Assembly: GCA_024509875.1 (NCBI GenBank)
Contig: JAMPIV010017826.1
Location: 310,001-374,000, forward strand
Direction: 5' to 3'
Length of the DNA: 64,000 nucleotides
DNA from: Oreohelix idahoensis
Taxonomy: Eukaryota > Mollusca > Gastropoda > Stylommatophora > Oreohelicidae
Part shown: positions 47,870 to 59,808 of the stretch, piece by piece
Numbering within the stretch: the first letter of the stretch is position 1
Layout of the letters: the number at the start of each line of letters is the position of its first letter
The notes under the pieces: model-generated
Told to the model about the DNA's origin: nothing
Databases searched by the model: none
Seen by the model: only the letters and a program-made list of their open reading frames with translations
Position numbers and translations under genes: made by a program

Positions 47870-49019
47870 TGTGGTGAAATTACAGTGATGCAACGTTAAA
47901 ATTCCTCCATTTTTAAAGATAATAGGTAAAATAACATGTAGGGATAAAAATATAGGTAAGATATGCCGAGGCTTCTTCACCTACGCCAGTGTTTTCTAGG
48001 GTCATTGAACACTAACTAGTTAGGACATGCAGACTAAACGAACTATCCTTTTAGACGGGGTTTAAACGGAGATAAAAGAAAAAAATGTGACGGTCTGAAC
48101 ACGTGTTTGAATCTAAAGGCTAGAAGACGCAATTTGTAGTTTTAAAGGAAAAAATTACGCCACTAGTTGACACAATGTAAGGAAATGGACAAAAAACGAC
48201 CTTAGCTCTTGTTAGAAACAGACGTATCTTGGACGGTTTACGGTAATTAGTCGTTTTCGTTTGAATATAGCGGCAAACGCCGTACACGAAGGTTCAAAAA
48301 CAAATTTCAAAACTAACCTTGAAAAAAGTAGGTTTTTTCTTAATAATAAGTTTAGGAGAATAAAAACTAGCTAGTTTGATAGCCCATCTTAATCTGAGAA
48401 ATAATATACTTTTAATTACACAGACGGACAGATAACACGGAAGATATTGACGAAAGACTGTATTGTTCAATACAGACCAGCAGACAGTTTTTTTGTGCAT
48501 ATTTTCACTAAAGTTACATTTTGACGTCCTTGAGACTAAAAATGCAAAAACAAACTGCTGGTGGACTAGGGGCAGGGTGGGAGGATAGTAGCTAAAAATC
48601 ACTTAGCATAGAATCTTAGAAGTAGGGGGAGACCAAATTTGTGTAGTTTTTTTCTTGTAGTTTCGTCCAAAAACAAGTGTAATTTTGGGAAAAACCAAGT
48701 TGGGACGGACAGACCGACAGAAAAATACTACACACTAGACTGAGACTAGACCGAAATTGGACATTTGTAGTTTGAATATTTGAAAGGTTGAGGCGAAGTC
48801 CGCTGATTGGACAGAAGTTTTCATATTATAGAAAGAAAGACGCCCGCTGGTGCCATTTTGAAGAAGACTGTCCATTGACACAGTTCGTAAATGCTAGAGG
48901 CGTGATTTCCAGGAAATATTAAATATTATCAGTGGGACGCCATAATCTAGCCAGCAGCTCAGCTGAGTTTTGCTAGTACAACGTAACTGTGTTTTCAATC
49001 TTGAATTGTGAGTTTCTGG

Positions 49020-49042
49020 TCTGGCACTACGCTAGTGCCAGA
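49020..49042 (+). promoter_or_regulatory. Perfect hairpin in element C LTR
   Basis: A ten-base stem, TCTGGCACTA pairing with TAGTGCCAGA, around the three-base loop CGC. It is repeated in the right LTR near 54955-54980. Position upstream of the poly(A) signal suggests a role in the R region; that is inference. Confidence 0.7.
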
Positions 49043-49139
49043 TACTTTGTAGAAGTCCAAGTGTGGATGCCTAAGAAGCCTACCATTTCACTCCAGCTAC
49101 TGTGAGGAGTGGGCCACTTGAATTCTTTACTGCATCGTC

Positions 49140-49214
49140 ACAGGCCAGATAAGTGAAAACCTGGCCTGTTGTGGATTCATCAATACTTGTCCACAAATCA
49201 ATAAATAAATAAAA
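49140..49214 (+). promoter_or_regulatory. Second LTR hairpin and poly(A) signal
   Basis: A nine-base stem ACAGGCCAG / CTGGCCTGT (49140-49148, 49161-49169) is followed 30 bp later by overlapping AATAAA hexamers (about 49199-49214), which would specify 3' processing of the element transcript. Confidence 0.65.
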
Positions 49215-49804
49215 TCCCGTTGTATAAACACTAAACCTCAGTCCATATTTCAAAGACAATGAACATTATAAACAGAGATCGGGTATGATGACATCACCCC
49301 GACTAAACATCCAGTGCTAGTTTTCCCAAGACACTGTAGTTAGTGTTAATATTAACCAATGTAAACATATATCTTGTACAAAATTTGCATTTGATTATTT
49401 AATATATATATGCACTTTGATTGATAAATACATATTGTTTCATACGTCCTGATCATAAAAAAATTTGGCTCAGAACTAAATAAATTCAAAAAATTATAAC
49501 TTTAACTTCTAAAGCCAGTGTTAGTTGAGTTGATCATAGAGCTTATTATTATTATTATTAGAATTAGTGTTTACTTGTGTGTGTCAGTGTATTTAAATTA
49601 CCTACACATCTCATTTCATTACCCTAGACATTAAACGTAGCTAACATACATAATAGCAGAATAAGTCTGTTTGAGGTTATAAGTGGTAGCAGAAAGGCAT
49701 TCTGTAACTAACATAAACTTTTATCATCAGGAGCCTTCACAGCTGACCTCATCCAGTACACTAGGTAACATAGCAACCACACAATAACATCAAAAACCAC
49801 TACA

Positions 49805-49830
49805 AATATTGGGTAGCTCTTGTCCGGGAT
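49805..49830 (+). other. Element C putative primer-binding site
   Basis: Directly after the LTR: aatattgggtagctcttgtc then cgggat. It resembles the A and B sites with a small insertion. tRNA not assigned. Confidence 0.45.
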
Positions 49831-50044
49831 TTAGATTTAACAAAGATATTAGGGTCTCCTGGTCCGGGAATTAATCTATTGGGGGCATAAGTTGTATAAA
49901 TTTAACAGTGTCCCTAAAATTTAAAGTGGAAAGTAAAAGTTGATGAATCTTCACAGCCAGTGGTAATTAATTAATTAGAATATTACCTTAATAATTAGAG
50001 ATTTGATAATTTACCTTAGTCATTGTTAAATTGTGTGATATAGT

Positions 50045-50636
50045 ATGGCAGATCTAGCCAAATTCAGATCGGCTGCTGTGCTGACGGCGAAGGAAATGAA
50101 CATGGATGGTCAGGTTTTAATCCGGTATGTAACTTCAGAATGTGACAAGTATATTGAAAGGGAAGATAGGAGGTTAGCTAAAGTGAAGAGGTTACAAACT
50201 GAGGCTGATAAAGAACTTAAGAGGCTGCAGATTGAGGCTGACAAAGAGGCTAAGGCATTGGAGGCAGATAGGGAGATTAAAAGGCTCCAATTAGAAGAAA
50301 AAAAGGCTAAAAGGGAAGCAGAGGAAAAGAGATTGACTGCTGAAAGGGAAGCAGAGTAAAGAAGATTAGCTATAGAAAGAGAGGAAAAGAGAGTGACTGC
50401 CGAAAGGGAAGCAGAAGATAGGAGATTGCAAAGGGAGCACGAATTACGACTAAGGGAGTTGGAAATTCAAGGCCATGCTCCTGAAAATGGTGCCAGCCCC
50501 TTTTCCTCCGATGCCACGCCTAGTAAGGGAGCTTCAACCTCAGCTATGGGGTTTCATTTAGACCATTTTGTTGAGAAAGACGATGACATAGAGGGGTACC
50601 TAAGTAGATTTGAACTATTGGCTACTACGTATGGGT

Positions 50637-50672
<36 letters not shown>

Positions 50673-50729
50673 TGGAGTCTCAAGTTATCCCACGGGCTTA
50701 GAGGTACTTCTTATGAAGTTTTTGCTAAA
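50045..50729 (+). pseudogene. gag: Element C Gag, broken
   Basis: Starts MADLAKFRSAAVLTAKEMNM, then the charged coiled coil. A TAA at 50357-50359 interrupts it; the same frame then resumes (REAEDRRLQREHELRLRELE). At 50637-50669 the codons for LERER have expanded into a (GA)n microsatellite, shifting frame so that the capsid continues in the frame of the downstream Pol ORF from 50730. No intact Gag can be made. Confidence 0.9.
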
Positions 50730-53718
50730 ATGAATAGAGACGACCAAGACAATTATGACATGCTAAAGCAGGCTCTGTTATTGAGATATGAAAAGAATGG
50801 TGAATTTTATCGTAAGAAGTTTAGAAATGCCAAACTCTTGTCTGGGGAGACATACCACCCATTCTCTGCCAGACTGCAAACCTATTTGGAGAAATGGACT
50901 GCTCTGGGGAAGACCCAAGATCTCAAAGAAATGATCATGATGGAAATACAAGGGGCGACTAAGGACATACCACTCATGACACTTCCCATCGCAAGGATAA
51001 CGGTGAAAACTCGCTATGTGGAAGGAGAAATCAGAGCAGCAGTGGTAGATGAACCAATCTACCCTCTGATATTGGGGTGTAGATACGTCTTCTTGGGGAA
51101 TCCCGAGAGACCTGTGATCATGGCGACAGTGCAGACCAGGTCACAGTCAAAGGAGGAAGAAGGTGAACCTATAAATGCTCATCCAGAAGAGATGAGGAAG
51201 GCGCAGGCTGAGGATAGGACACTCAAGCCATGTTTTAAAAAATTGCCCAAATGCCACACACCTCCAAGCAAGGGAGAGTATATTATGAAGAACAAATTGC
51301 TATACAGGAAGGCCGGATCTGGAACAAATGGTCACAACCAGCTGGTTCTTCCCACTTCATATCGGGTGAAAGTGATGGAACTAGGGCATGCGATTCCCTT
51401 CAGTGGTCACATGGGGATCAGCGCCACAGGACAGCGTATAGCTTGTCATTACTTCTGGCCAGGGATAACGGAAGATATAAAAAGATATGTCAAATCCTGT
51501 CCAGAATGTCAACGGGTAGCTCCAAAGCATTGGACTGCTCCTGCAACTCTAGGGGAAATGCCCATAGTGGGAACACCTTTTGAGAGGGTTGCAGTGGATA
51601 TTGTGGGACCTCTCACTCGGACCAAGAGGAGGAACAGTTACATCCTTACTCTGGTGGACACTTGTTCTATGTGGGGAGAGGCGGTAGCTCTGCCATCAAT
51701 TGATTCGAAACATGTGGCAGAAGCACTACTTACAAAATTCACAAGATTAGGATTCCCGCTTCAAATCTTGACTGATAATGGCTCACGGTTCAAGGGGAAA
51801 CTAACGGAAGAAGTTTTTAAGCTATTTCAAGCCATACACTTTCATTGTAGTCCGTACCATCCACAAGGTAACGGCCAGGTAGAGAGGTTCAATGGGACTC
51901 TCATTTCTATCCTGAGGAAGCTGGCAAATGAAAAACCTGATATGTGGGATCAATTTCTGCCCGCCGCGTTGTTTGCGTATCGGGAAGTACCACATAGTTC
52001 AACCGGGATGGCTCCCGCAACCTTGCTATTTGGGAGGCCAATAAAAGGTCCATTAGAAGCCTTATTAAGGACCTGGACAGATGAGAAAGCAGAAGAGACT
52101 GTTACCTCATCATATCAATATGTGAACGAGCTGACCACTCGTCTGAAAGCTGGATGGAAACTGGCAAATGATAATTTAAGACAAGCCAGGAGGAAACATG
52201 CAGCGTATGTTAATAGGAAAGCAAAGAACAGAGAATTAGCTGTGGGAGAGAAAGGGCTTCTTCTATTACCCGGCAGCCAGAATAAGTTGCAAATTGGATG
52301 GCAAGGCCCATATACGGTTCTAGAGAAGGTGTCTAGAACAAACTATAAAATTGACAAAAAGGGGAAGGAGAAAATATATCACGTGAACCTTTTAAAGAAG
52401 TATCTGGACAGATCAATCCAGGACGGCACCCCCTTTCTGACCTTGGCTATCGCAACTGAAATGAGAAAGGAACCACTCACCTCACATGAATACCCATTAC
52501 ACCCCTGTGAGACAGCCGCACAAGTAAAAGTCAGTAAGCACCTGACTAAAAATCAGAGGGAGAGAGTTCAACAGGTTCTGGAGGAACATACAGATGTATT
52601 AACAGATAAACCAGGACATACAAATTTGCTACAGTATGGCATGAAGCTGGTAGACTCAAACCCAATCTGTATGAGACCCTATTCTGTTCCGTTCGCTAAG
52701 GAGAAGGCATTGAAAGAGGAGATAGATTATTTGTTGAAAGAAGGAATTATTTCTCACAGTGAATCTTCTTTTAGCTCCAGTGTAGTTTTGTTGAGGAAAC
52801 CGTCTGGGGAACATAGACTGTGCATAGATTACAGGAAACTGAATGCTGTCACAGAAGGTCAAGTGGATCCATTACCGGACACAAAACAGTTATTTGCCAG
52901 ATTAAACAAGGCAAAATACTTTTCGAAGGTGGATCTTAGCAAAGGCTATTACCAGACTCCAGTGAAGCCTGAAGTTAGACCTTATTTAGCTTTTAGCACC
53001 TCAGAAGGACATTATGAATTCAACATGCTACCATTCGGATTGAAAAATGCTCCGAGTGTATTTTCTAGAATGATGCGCAAATTGTTGGATCCCTTGAATA
53101 ATCCATGTATCACAAATTTCATGGATGCTATTCTCATCGCCACAGAAACATTTGAAGAACACATTAACTCTCTGAATATGTTATTTGATAGGCTCAGAGA
53201 AGCGAACTTAACTGCTAGACCAACAAAATGTTGTATTGGATGCAAAGAGTTGGAATTCTTGGGACATACTGTATATCAGGGTAACATGACCCCTGACCCC
53301 AAGAACTTGGAAAAACTGCAGAGAGCACCTAGACCGCAAACAAAAAAAGACGTGCGATCATTCGTATCGTTATGTGGGTTTTACCAAAAATATATCAAAA
53401 ATTTTAACTCTATATGTGCTCCTCTGACTGATCTGACTCGCAAGGGAAATCCAGATAAAATTGTTTGGTCAGCGCAATGTGAATTGGCATTTCAAGAGTT
53501 AAATAAAAAAGTTCCAAATCTATCTGTATGGTAGGACTTTTGTGGGCCAGACAGATCACCAGCCTCTCGTGTTCTTATCTCAGGCCAAGCATGAAAATGC
53601 AAGATTGTTAAGATGGTCTTTATTGTTGCAACCATATCAGTTTAATATTGAATATATCCCGGGGTCACAGAATGTCGGTGCAGATTTCCTCAGTAGGCAC
53701 CCCTGTGATCAAAATTAG
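50730..53718 (+). pseudogene. pol: Element C Gag remnant fused to Pol (integrase, RT, partial RNase H)
   Basis: Begins inside capsid (MNRDDQDNYDMLK). At about 50941 (KEMIMMEIQG) a deletion removes the SCAN-like end, zinc knuckle and protease DTG motif, joining in frame to the distal protease region. The integrase is complete: H2C2 finger, DIVGP, TDNGS and QVERF catalytic motifs. The RT active site reads FMDA, with GCT at 53127-53129 in place of the second Asp of FMDD. Near 53503-53510 a deletion of about 75 codons removes most RNase H catalytic residues and shifts frame; the first frame stops at 53534. The tail (TDHQPLVFLSQAKHENARLL to GADFLSRHPCDQN) continues to 53718 in another frame. Confidence 0.92.
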
Positions 53719-53794
53719 AGTAGTTGGCAGGCGTGAGGAGTTAATTTTATCTATGTGTATCACTGGTTTTGGAACTTGCATTAGTGCATGTTCT

Positions 53795-53808
53795 CAGGTG
53801 GGGAGATG
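53795..53808 (+). other. Element C polypurine tract
   Basis: aggtggggagatg immediately before the 3' LTR TGTGGTG, matching the tracts in A and B. Confidence 0.85.
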
Positions 53809-55614
53809 TGTGGTGAAATTACAGTGATGCAACGTTAAAATTCCTCCATTTTTAAAGATAATAGGTAAAATAACATGTAGGGATAAAAATATAAGTAAGA
53901 TATGCCGAGGCTTCTTCACCTACGCCAGCGTTTTCTAGGGTCATTGAACACTAACTAGTTAGGACATGCAGACTAAACGAACTATCCTTTTAGACGGGGT
54001 TTAAACGGAGATAAAAGAAAAAAATGTGACGGTCTGAACACGTGTTTGAATCTAAAGGCTAGAAGACGCAATTTGTAGTTTTAAAGGAAAAAATTACGCC
54101 ACTAGTTGACACAATGTAAGGAAATGGACAAAAAACGACCTCAGCTCTTGTTAGAAACAGACGTATCTTGGACGGTTTACGGTAATTAGTCGTTTTCGTT
54201 TGAATATAGCGGCAAACGCCGTACACGAAGGTTCAAAAACAAATTTCAAAACTAACCTTGAAAAAAGTAGGTTTTTTCTTAATAATAAGTTTAGGAGAAT
54301 AAAAACTAGCTAGTTTGATAGCCCATCTTAATCTGAGAAATAATATACTTTTAATTACACAGACGGACAGATAACACGGAAGATATTGACGAAAGACTGT
54401 ATTGTTCAATACAGACTAGCAGAGTTTTTTGTGCATATTTTCACTAAAGTTACATTTTGACGTCCTTGAGACTAAAAATGCAAAAACAAACTGCAGGTGG
54501 ACTAGGGGCAGGGTGGGAGGATAGTAGCTAAAAATAACTTAGCATAGAATCTTAGAAGTAGGGGGAGACCAAATTTGTGTAGTTTTTTTCTTGTAGTTTC
54601 GTCCAAAAACAAGTGTAATTTTGGGAAAAACCAAGTTGGGACGGACAGACCAACAGAAAAATACTACACACTAGACTAAGACTAGACCGAAATTGGACAT
54701 TTGTAGTTTGAATATTTGAAAGGTTGAGGGGAAGTCCGCTGATTGGACAGAAGTTTTCATATTATAGAAAGAAAGACGCCCGCTGGTGCCATTTTGAAGA
54801 AGACTGTCCATTGACACAGTTCGTAAATGCTAGAGGCGTGATTTCCAGGAAATATTAAATATTATCAGTGGGACGCCATAATCTAGCCAGCAGCTCAGCT
54901 GAGTTTTGCTAGTACAACGTAACTGTGTTTTCAATTTTGAATTGTGAGTTTCTGGTCTGGCACTACGCTAGTGCCAGATGCTTTGTAGAAGTCCAAGTGT
55001 GGATGCCTAAGAAGCCTACCATTTCACTCCAGCTACTGTGAGGAGTGGGCCACTTGAATTCTTTACTGCATCGTCACAGGCCAGATAAGTGAAAACCTGG
55101 CCTGTTGTGGATTCATCAATACTTGTCCACAAATCAATAAATAAATAAAATCCCGTTGTATAAACACTAAACCTCAGTCCATATTTCAAAGACAATGAAC
55201 ATTATAAACAGAGATCGGGTATGATGACATCACCCCGACTAAACATCCAGTGCTAGTTTTCCCAAGACACTGTAGTTAGTGTTAATATTAACCAATGTAA
55301 ACATATATCTTGTACAAAATTTGCATTTGATTATTTAATATATATATGCACTTTGATTGATAAATACATATTGTTTCATACGTCCTGATCATAAAAAAAT
55401 TTGGCTCAGGACTAAATAAATTCAAAAAATTATAACTTTAACTTCTAAAGCCAGTGTTAGTTGAGTTGATCATAGAGCTTATTATTATTATTATGGTAGC
55501 AGAAAGGCATTCTGTAACTAACATAAACTTTTATCATCAGGAGCCTTCACAGCTGACCTCATCCAGTACACTAGTTAACATAGCAACCACACAATAACAT
55601 CAAAAACCACTACA
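53809..55614 (+). repeat. Element C 3' LTR
   Basis: 1806 bp, matching 47870-49804 except for about 13 substitutions and a deletion of about 125 bp after the ATT run near 55495 that removes half of the LTR block conserved among A, B and C. Confidence 0.94.
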
Positions 55615-56290
55615 AGCACAAACTCCCGTTATCCACCACAGCGTACAACACAAACTCCCGTTATCCACCATAGCTTGTCACACAAACGTTCTTCAGCCAA
55701 TCACAGCTTATGACACAAACTACCGTTATCCGCCACAGCTTACGACACAAACTCCCGTTATCCACCACAGCTTACAACACAAACGTTCTTCAGCCACCAC
55801 AGCTTATGACAAAAACTACCGTTATCCGCCACAGCTTATAACACAAACTCCCGTCATACACCACAGCTTATAACACAAACTCCCGTTATACACCACAGCT
55901 TATAACGCAAACTCCCGTTATCTACCACAGCTTACAACACAAACTTTCTTCAGCCACCACAGATTACGACACAAACTCCCGTTATCCACCACAGCTTACG
56001 ACACAAACTCCCGTTATCCACCACAGCTTATAACACAAACTCCCGTTAGCCGCCACAGCTTATAACACAAACTCCCGTTATCCACCACAGCTTACAACAC
56101 AAACTCCTGTTATCCACCACAGCTTACAACACAAACTTCCATCAGCCACCACAGCTTACAACATAGTGTCCCCAGTCCTAACCCCAGCTTACAACACAAT
56201 TTCCTGTCAGTCCTAAACCCAGATTACAACACAATTTACCTTCAGTCCTCAGTACAGCTTACAACACAAACTCCCTTTGCCTATTACCAC
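55615..56290. repeat. 32-bp satellite array, right part (about 20 copies)
   Basis: Continuation of the 45228-47869 array after element C, starting at the AGCAC duplication. Copies become diverged beyond about 56150 (ctcagtacagcttacaacac). Confidence 0.94.
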
Positions 56291-56639
56291 AGCCAATTCA
56301 CAGACACGAGCCAGTGCGAAAGAACTAACGAGTTAACACCCCAGAGAAAGGAACAATTTTTATTAATACCACACAGAAATATTCTCCGCCAACTGAATAC
56401 TAATAAGGTACGATGATTTCTGTATCGATATGCAGCACACATTAGCAATTAATGTATCAGATAAGAATTATGTAAGGCAGATTAACGGATAACCTATATG
56501 GGAGACAATGGTATACAAAAACTCAATAACATTTGCAATTCAAAGAGTGAGCGTTATAGCCCCTTCGTTTATGATACGTAATTGTTTCCGGGTAAATTTG
56601 CAGCCATTGGATGCGAACCTTATTAGTGAATGCAATTTT
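56291..56639. other. No recognisable gene
   Basis: Unassigned unique-looking sequence; a minus-strand frame here is antisense to the LINE fragment that follows. Confidence 0.5.
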
Positions 56640-56800
56640 ATTTTAAGGCTAGCAACATTTGCGGCTTGGTAAAGCATAACAAAACTAAACCCAGACAGAT
56701 AGGCTTTCAAAAATGGGATCTTTCGCAGAATAGAAGGATTGGATGGAAATGACAAGATCACCAATGTGGAACATGAAAAAAAAAACATGGAAAATACCAA
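56640..56800 (+). mobile_element. Short LINE RT C-terminal fragment
   Basis: The plus strand reads FKNGIFRRIEGLDGNDKITN, corresponding to FINGCLRRIEGLKW and following residues of the LINE at 1-785. Heavily decayed. Confidence 0.6.
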
Positions 56801-56864
56801 TGGGAACAGATGTTGGAAGAAGATGACACTGGTCTTGGATCGAATACTTACTTACTTAATCATT

Positions 56865-57300
56865 CAATTTCTACCCTGGTGTAGAGATTTGCCAGAAAGA
56901 GCGCCATACTATCCCATCAGCTGTCTTCCTCCCGGTCTGGTTCCATTCTAATTCTCGGTCCTTCGGGTATTGTCTAATGCTGTCCTCCCAGCGGACTCTG
57001 GGTCGTCCTGGGGGTCTGGGTCTTTGGTTCTTAATTTTCTATATTTATTGTGGCAGTCAATCTTTTCCCATTCTGCAGACATGGCCAAACCATCTTAGCT
57101 GGGACTGTTCTACTTTGGTCTGCAGGAGCTGGTTTTTTTTAGGCCTTGCCGTATCTTCTGGTTGCAGACCATGTCTCTTCTTGTTACTTTAACCACCTTC
57201 CTCAGATACCTAATTTCTGAGGTTTTAGGCCAAATATGATACACATTGAGGACACTAGTTGACGACCTGTTACAAGTTTTAATCATCGCTCGCATGTAAC
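56865..57300 (-). mobile_element. LINE 3' end, minus strand
   Basis: The minus strand encodes an RT C-terminal tail: VVKVTRRDMVCNQKIRQ, QSQLRWFGHVCRMGKD, then after a frame change PRPPGRPRVRWEDSIRQYPK and ELEWNQTGRKTADG. It ends with a (taag)n tail at about 56865. 5'-truncated. Confidence 0.8.
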
Positions 57301-57820
57301 AACTTCTATTTCTTTAATAAAACTGGTGGTCTGTCTCAGACTTCTCTAATAACTGCCATATAACCACATCTATTTCTTTCATAAAACTGGTAGTCTGTTT
57401 TAGACTTTTCTAATATTCCACCATATAACCCACATCTATTTCTTTCATAAAACTGGTAGTCTGTTTTAGACTTTTCTAATATTCCCCCATATAGCCACAT
57501 CTATTTTTCTGACCGCTTTCATACAATCTCACATATTTCTTTCACAAAGTTGAATGTATGTCTTAGATTTCTCCTATTTTTTTATTGCAAAAAGTTGGCA
57601 GTCTGTCTCAGTCTTCTCTCACTGCTCCCAAGCAATCATTCTCTCCCATAAAGTTTGAATTCTGTCTAAAGCTTCTCTCATCGCCCTCATATAACCATAT
57701 CTATTTCTCTCACAATGTGATGGTCTGTCTCATACTGCTGTCATATAACTTCATCTGTTTCTCTCACAAAGTGACGGTCTGTCTCATGCTGCTGTCATAT
57801 AACTTCATCTATTTCTCTCA
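57300..57820. repeat. Degenerate repeat of about 66 bp
   Basis: Units containing ccacatctatttctttcata and aaactggtagtctgttttag; about 7 imperfect copies, the last ones with tctctcacaaagtgacgg. Confidence 0.8.
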
Positions 57821-57837
57821 CAAATTTTTTTTTTTTT

Positions 57838-59025
57838 CCTTGCTTGAGGTCGCATTTTTTTTTCCTCGCATGAGGTCGCATTAATACCCGCCCAAACCCG
57901 GCCCCGGTCAAGACCACATGTCCCAACACAAGAAGACCCAATGACAAACTGTGTCACTGTAGTGATCTTCTGTGTTCTCACACAAGATACCTAATGACAC
58001 ATGAATGTCACTGTACCGGTCCCTGTGTCTAGACACATGATCCCAGCCAAAAGCCAGGATACTTTTTTTTTTTTTTTTTTTTTTCCTCGCTTGAGGTCGC
58101 ATATTTTTTCCTCGCATGAGGTCGCATTGTACCCGCCCAAACCCGGCCCCGGTCAAGACCACATGTCCCAACACAAGAAGACCCAATGACAAACTGTGTC
58201 ACTGTAGTGATCTTCTGTGTTCTCACACAAGAGACCTAATGACACATGAATGTCACTGTACCGGTCCCTGTGTCTAGACACATGATCCCAGCCAAAAGCC
58301 AGGATTTTTTTTTTTTTTTTTTTTCCTCGCTTGAGGTCGCTTTTTTTTCCTCGCATGAGGTCGCATTGTCTCCGCCCCAAACCCGGCTCTGGTCAAGACC
58401 ACATGTTCCAATACAAGAAGACCCAATGACAACATGTGTCACTGTAGTGATCTTCTGTGATCTCACACAAGAGACCTAATGACACATGAATGTCATTGTA
58501 CCGGTCCCCGTGTCCAGACACATGATCCCAGCCAAAAGCCTTTTTTTTTTTTTTTTTTATATATTCCTCGCATGAGGTTGCATATTTTTTCCTCGCATGA
58601 GGTTGCATTTGCCCCACCCATACCCGGCCCTGGTCAAGACCACATGTCCCAACACAAGAAGATCCAATGACAACATGTGTCATTGTAGTGATCCTCTGTG
58701 TTCTCACACTAGGTACCTCATGACATGAAAGTCACTACTGTTTCCCGTGTGTAGACACATGATCTCAGCCAAAAGCCGGATTCTTTTTTTTTTTTTTTTT
58801 TTTTTTTTCCTCGCTTGAGGTCGCATATTTTTTTCCTCGCATGAGGTCGCATTGTCCCCGCCCAAACCCGGCTCCGGTCAAGACCACATGTCCCAACACA
58901 CGAAGACCCAATGACACCATGTGTCATTGTAGTGGTCTTCTATGTTCTTACACAAAGGACCTCATGACATAAATGTCACTACAGGTCCCTGCGTCTAGAC
59001 ACATGATCCCAGCCAAAAGCCGGAT

Positions 59026-59056
<31 letters not shown>

Positions 59057-59281
59057 CCTCGCTTGAGGTCGCATATTTTTTCCTCGCATGAGGTCGCATT
59101 AGTACCCGCCCAAACCCGGCCCTGGTCAAGACCACATGTCCCAACACAAGAAGACCCAGTGACAAAATGTGTCACCTAGTGATCTTCTGTGTTCTCACAC
59201 AAAGGACCTAATGACACATGAATGTCACTGTACCGGGCCCTGTGTGTAGACACATGATCCCAGCCAAAAGCCAGATATTAG

Positions 59282-59323
<42 letters not shown>

Positions 59324-59808
59324 TCCTCGCATGAGGTTGCATATTTTTTCCTCGCATGAGGTTGCATTTGCCCCACCCATACCCAGCCCTGGTCAAGACC
59401 ACATGTCCCAACACAAGAAGATCCAATGACAACATGTGTCATTGTAGTGATCTTCTGTGTTCTCACACTAGGTACCTCATGACATGAATGTCACTACTGT
59501 TTCCCGTGTGTAGACACATGATCCCAGCCAAAAGCCAGGATACTTTTTTTTTTTTTTTTTTTTTTAATTATTTTTTTTTTCTTCCTCGCTTGAGGTCGCA
59601 TATTTTTTTCCTCGCATGAGGTCGCATTAGTACCCGCCCAAACCCGGCCCTGGTCAAGACCGCATGTCCCAACACAAGAAGACCCAATGACAAACTGTGT
59701 CACCTAGTGATCCTCTGTGTTCTCACACAAGGGACCTAATGACACATGAATGTCACTGTATTGGTCCCCGTGTCTAGACACATGATCCCAGCCAAAAGCC
59801 AGGATACT
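57838..59808. repeat. Tandem array of about 245-bp units with internal poly(T), about 8 copies
   Basis: Each unit holds a poly(T) run of variable length (about 15-40), two short sub-repeats (cctcgcttgaggtcgcat and cctcgcatgaggtcgcat), then acccggccccggtcaagacc, cacatgtcccaacacaagaa and agacacatgatcccagccaa. Units start about every 236-266 bp; length differences are mostly poly(T). Small frames over the units are artefacts. Confidence 0.95.

Larger units (their letters stand above)
47870..49804 (+). repeat. Element C 5' LTR
   Basis: 1935 bp. Contains two perfect hairpins (49020-49042 and 49140-49169) followed by a poly(A)-signal-like run aataaataaataaa near 49200. Its sequence is homologous to the LTR of A (minus) around 48420-48470 (acggacagataacacggaag). 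Confidence 0.94.
47870..55614 (+). mobile_element. Element C: Gmr1-like LTR retrotransposon, defective, inside the satellite
   Basis: Plus-strand element bounded by LTRs that start TGTGGTGAAATT and end CCACTACA, with target duplication AGCAC (47865-47869 and 55615-55619). The flanks are the same 32-bp satellite on both sides. Internal: leader, gag fragment, deletion, rest of protease, integrase, RT, deleted RNase H, polypurine tract. The order again has integrase before RT. The two LTRs differ at about 13 positions by eye, plus a roughly 125-bp deletion in the right copy. Confidence 0.95.

Noticed and set aside
47870..55614. Infectious retrovirus with an envelope gene
   Set aside because: No third ORF or transmembrane glycoprotein-like frame lies between pol and the 3' LTR in A, B or C; pol ends within about 90 bp of the LTR.
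57838..59700. Many 60-100 codon frames over the 245-bp array
   Set aside because: They are the same unit translated repeatedly with poly-Lys or poly-Phe from the T tract.
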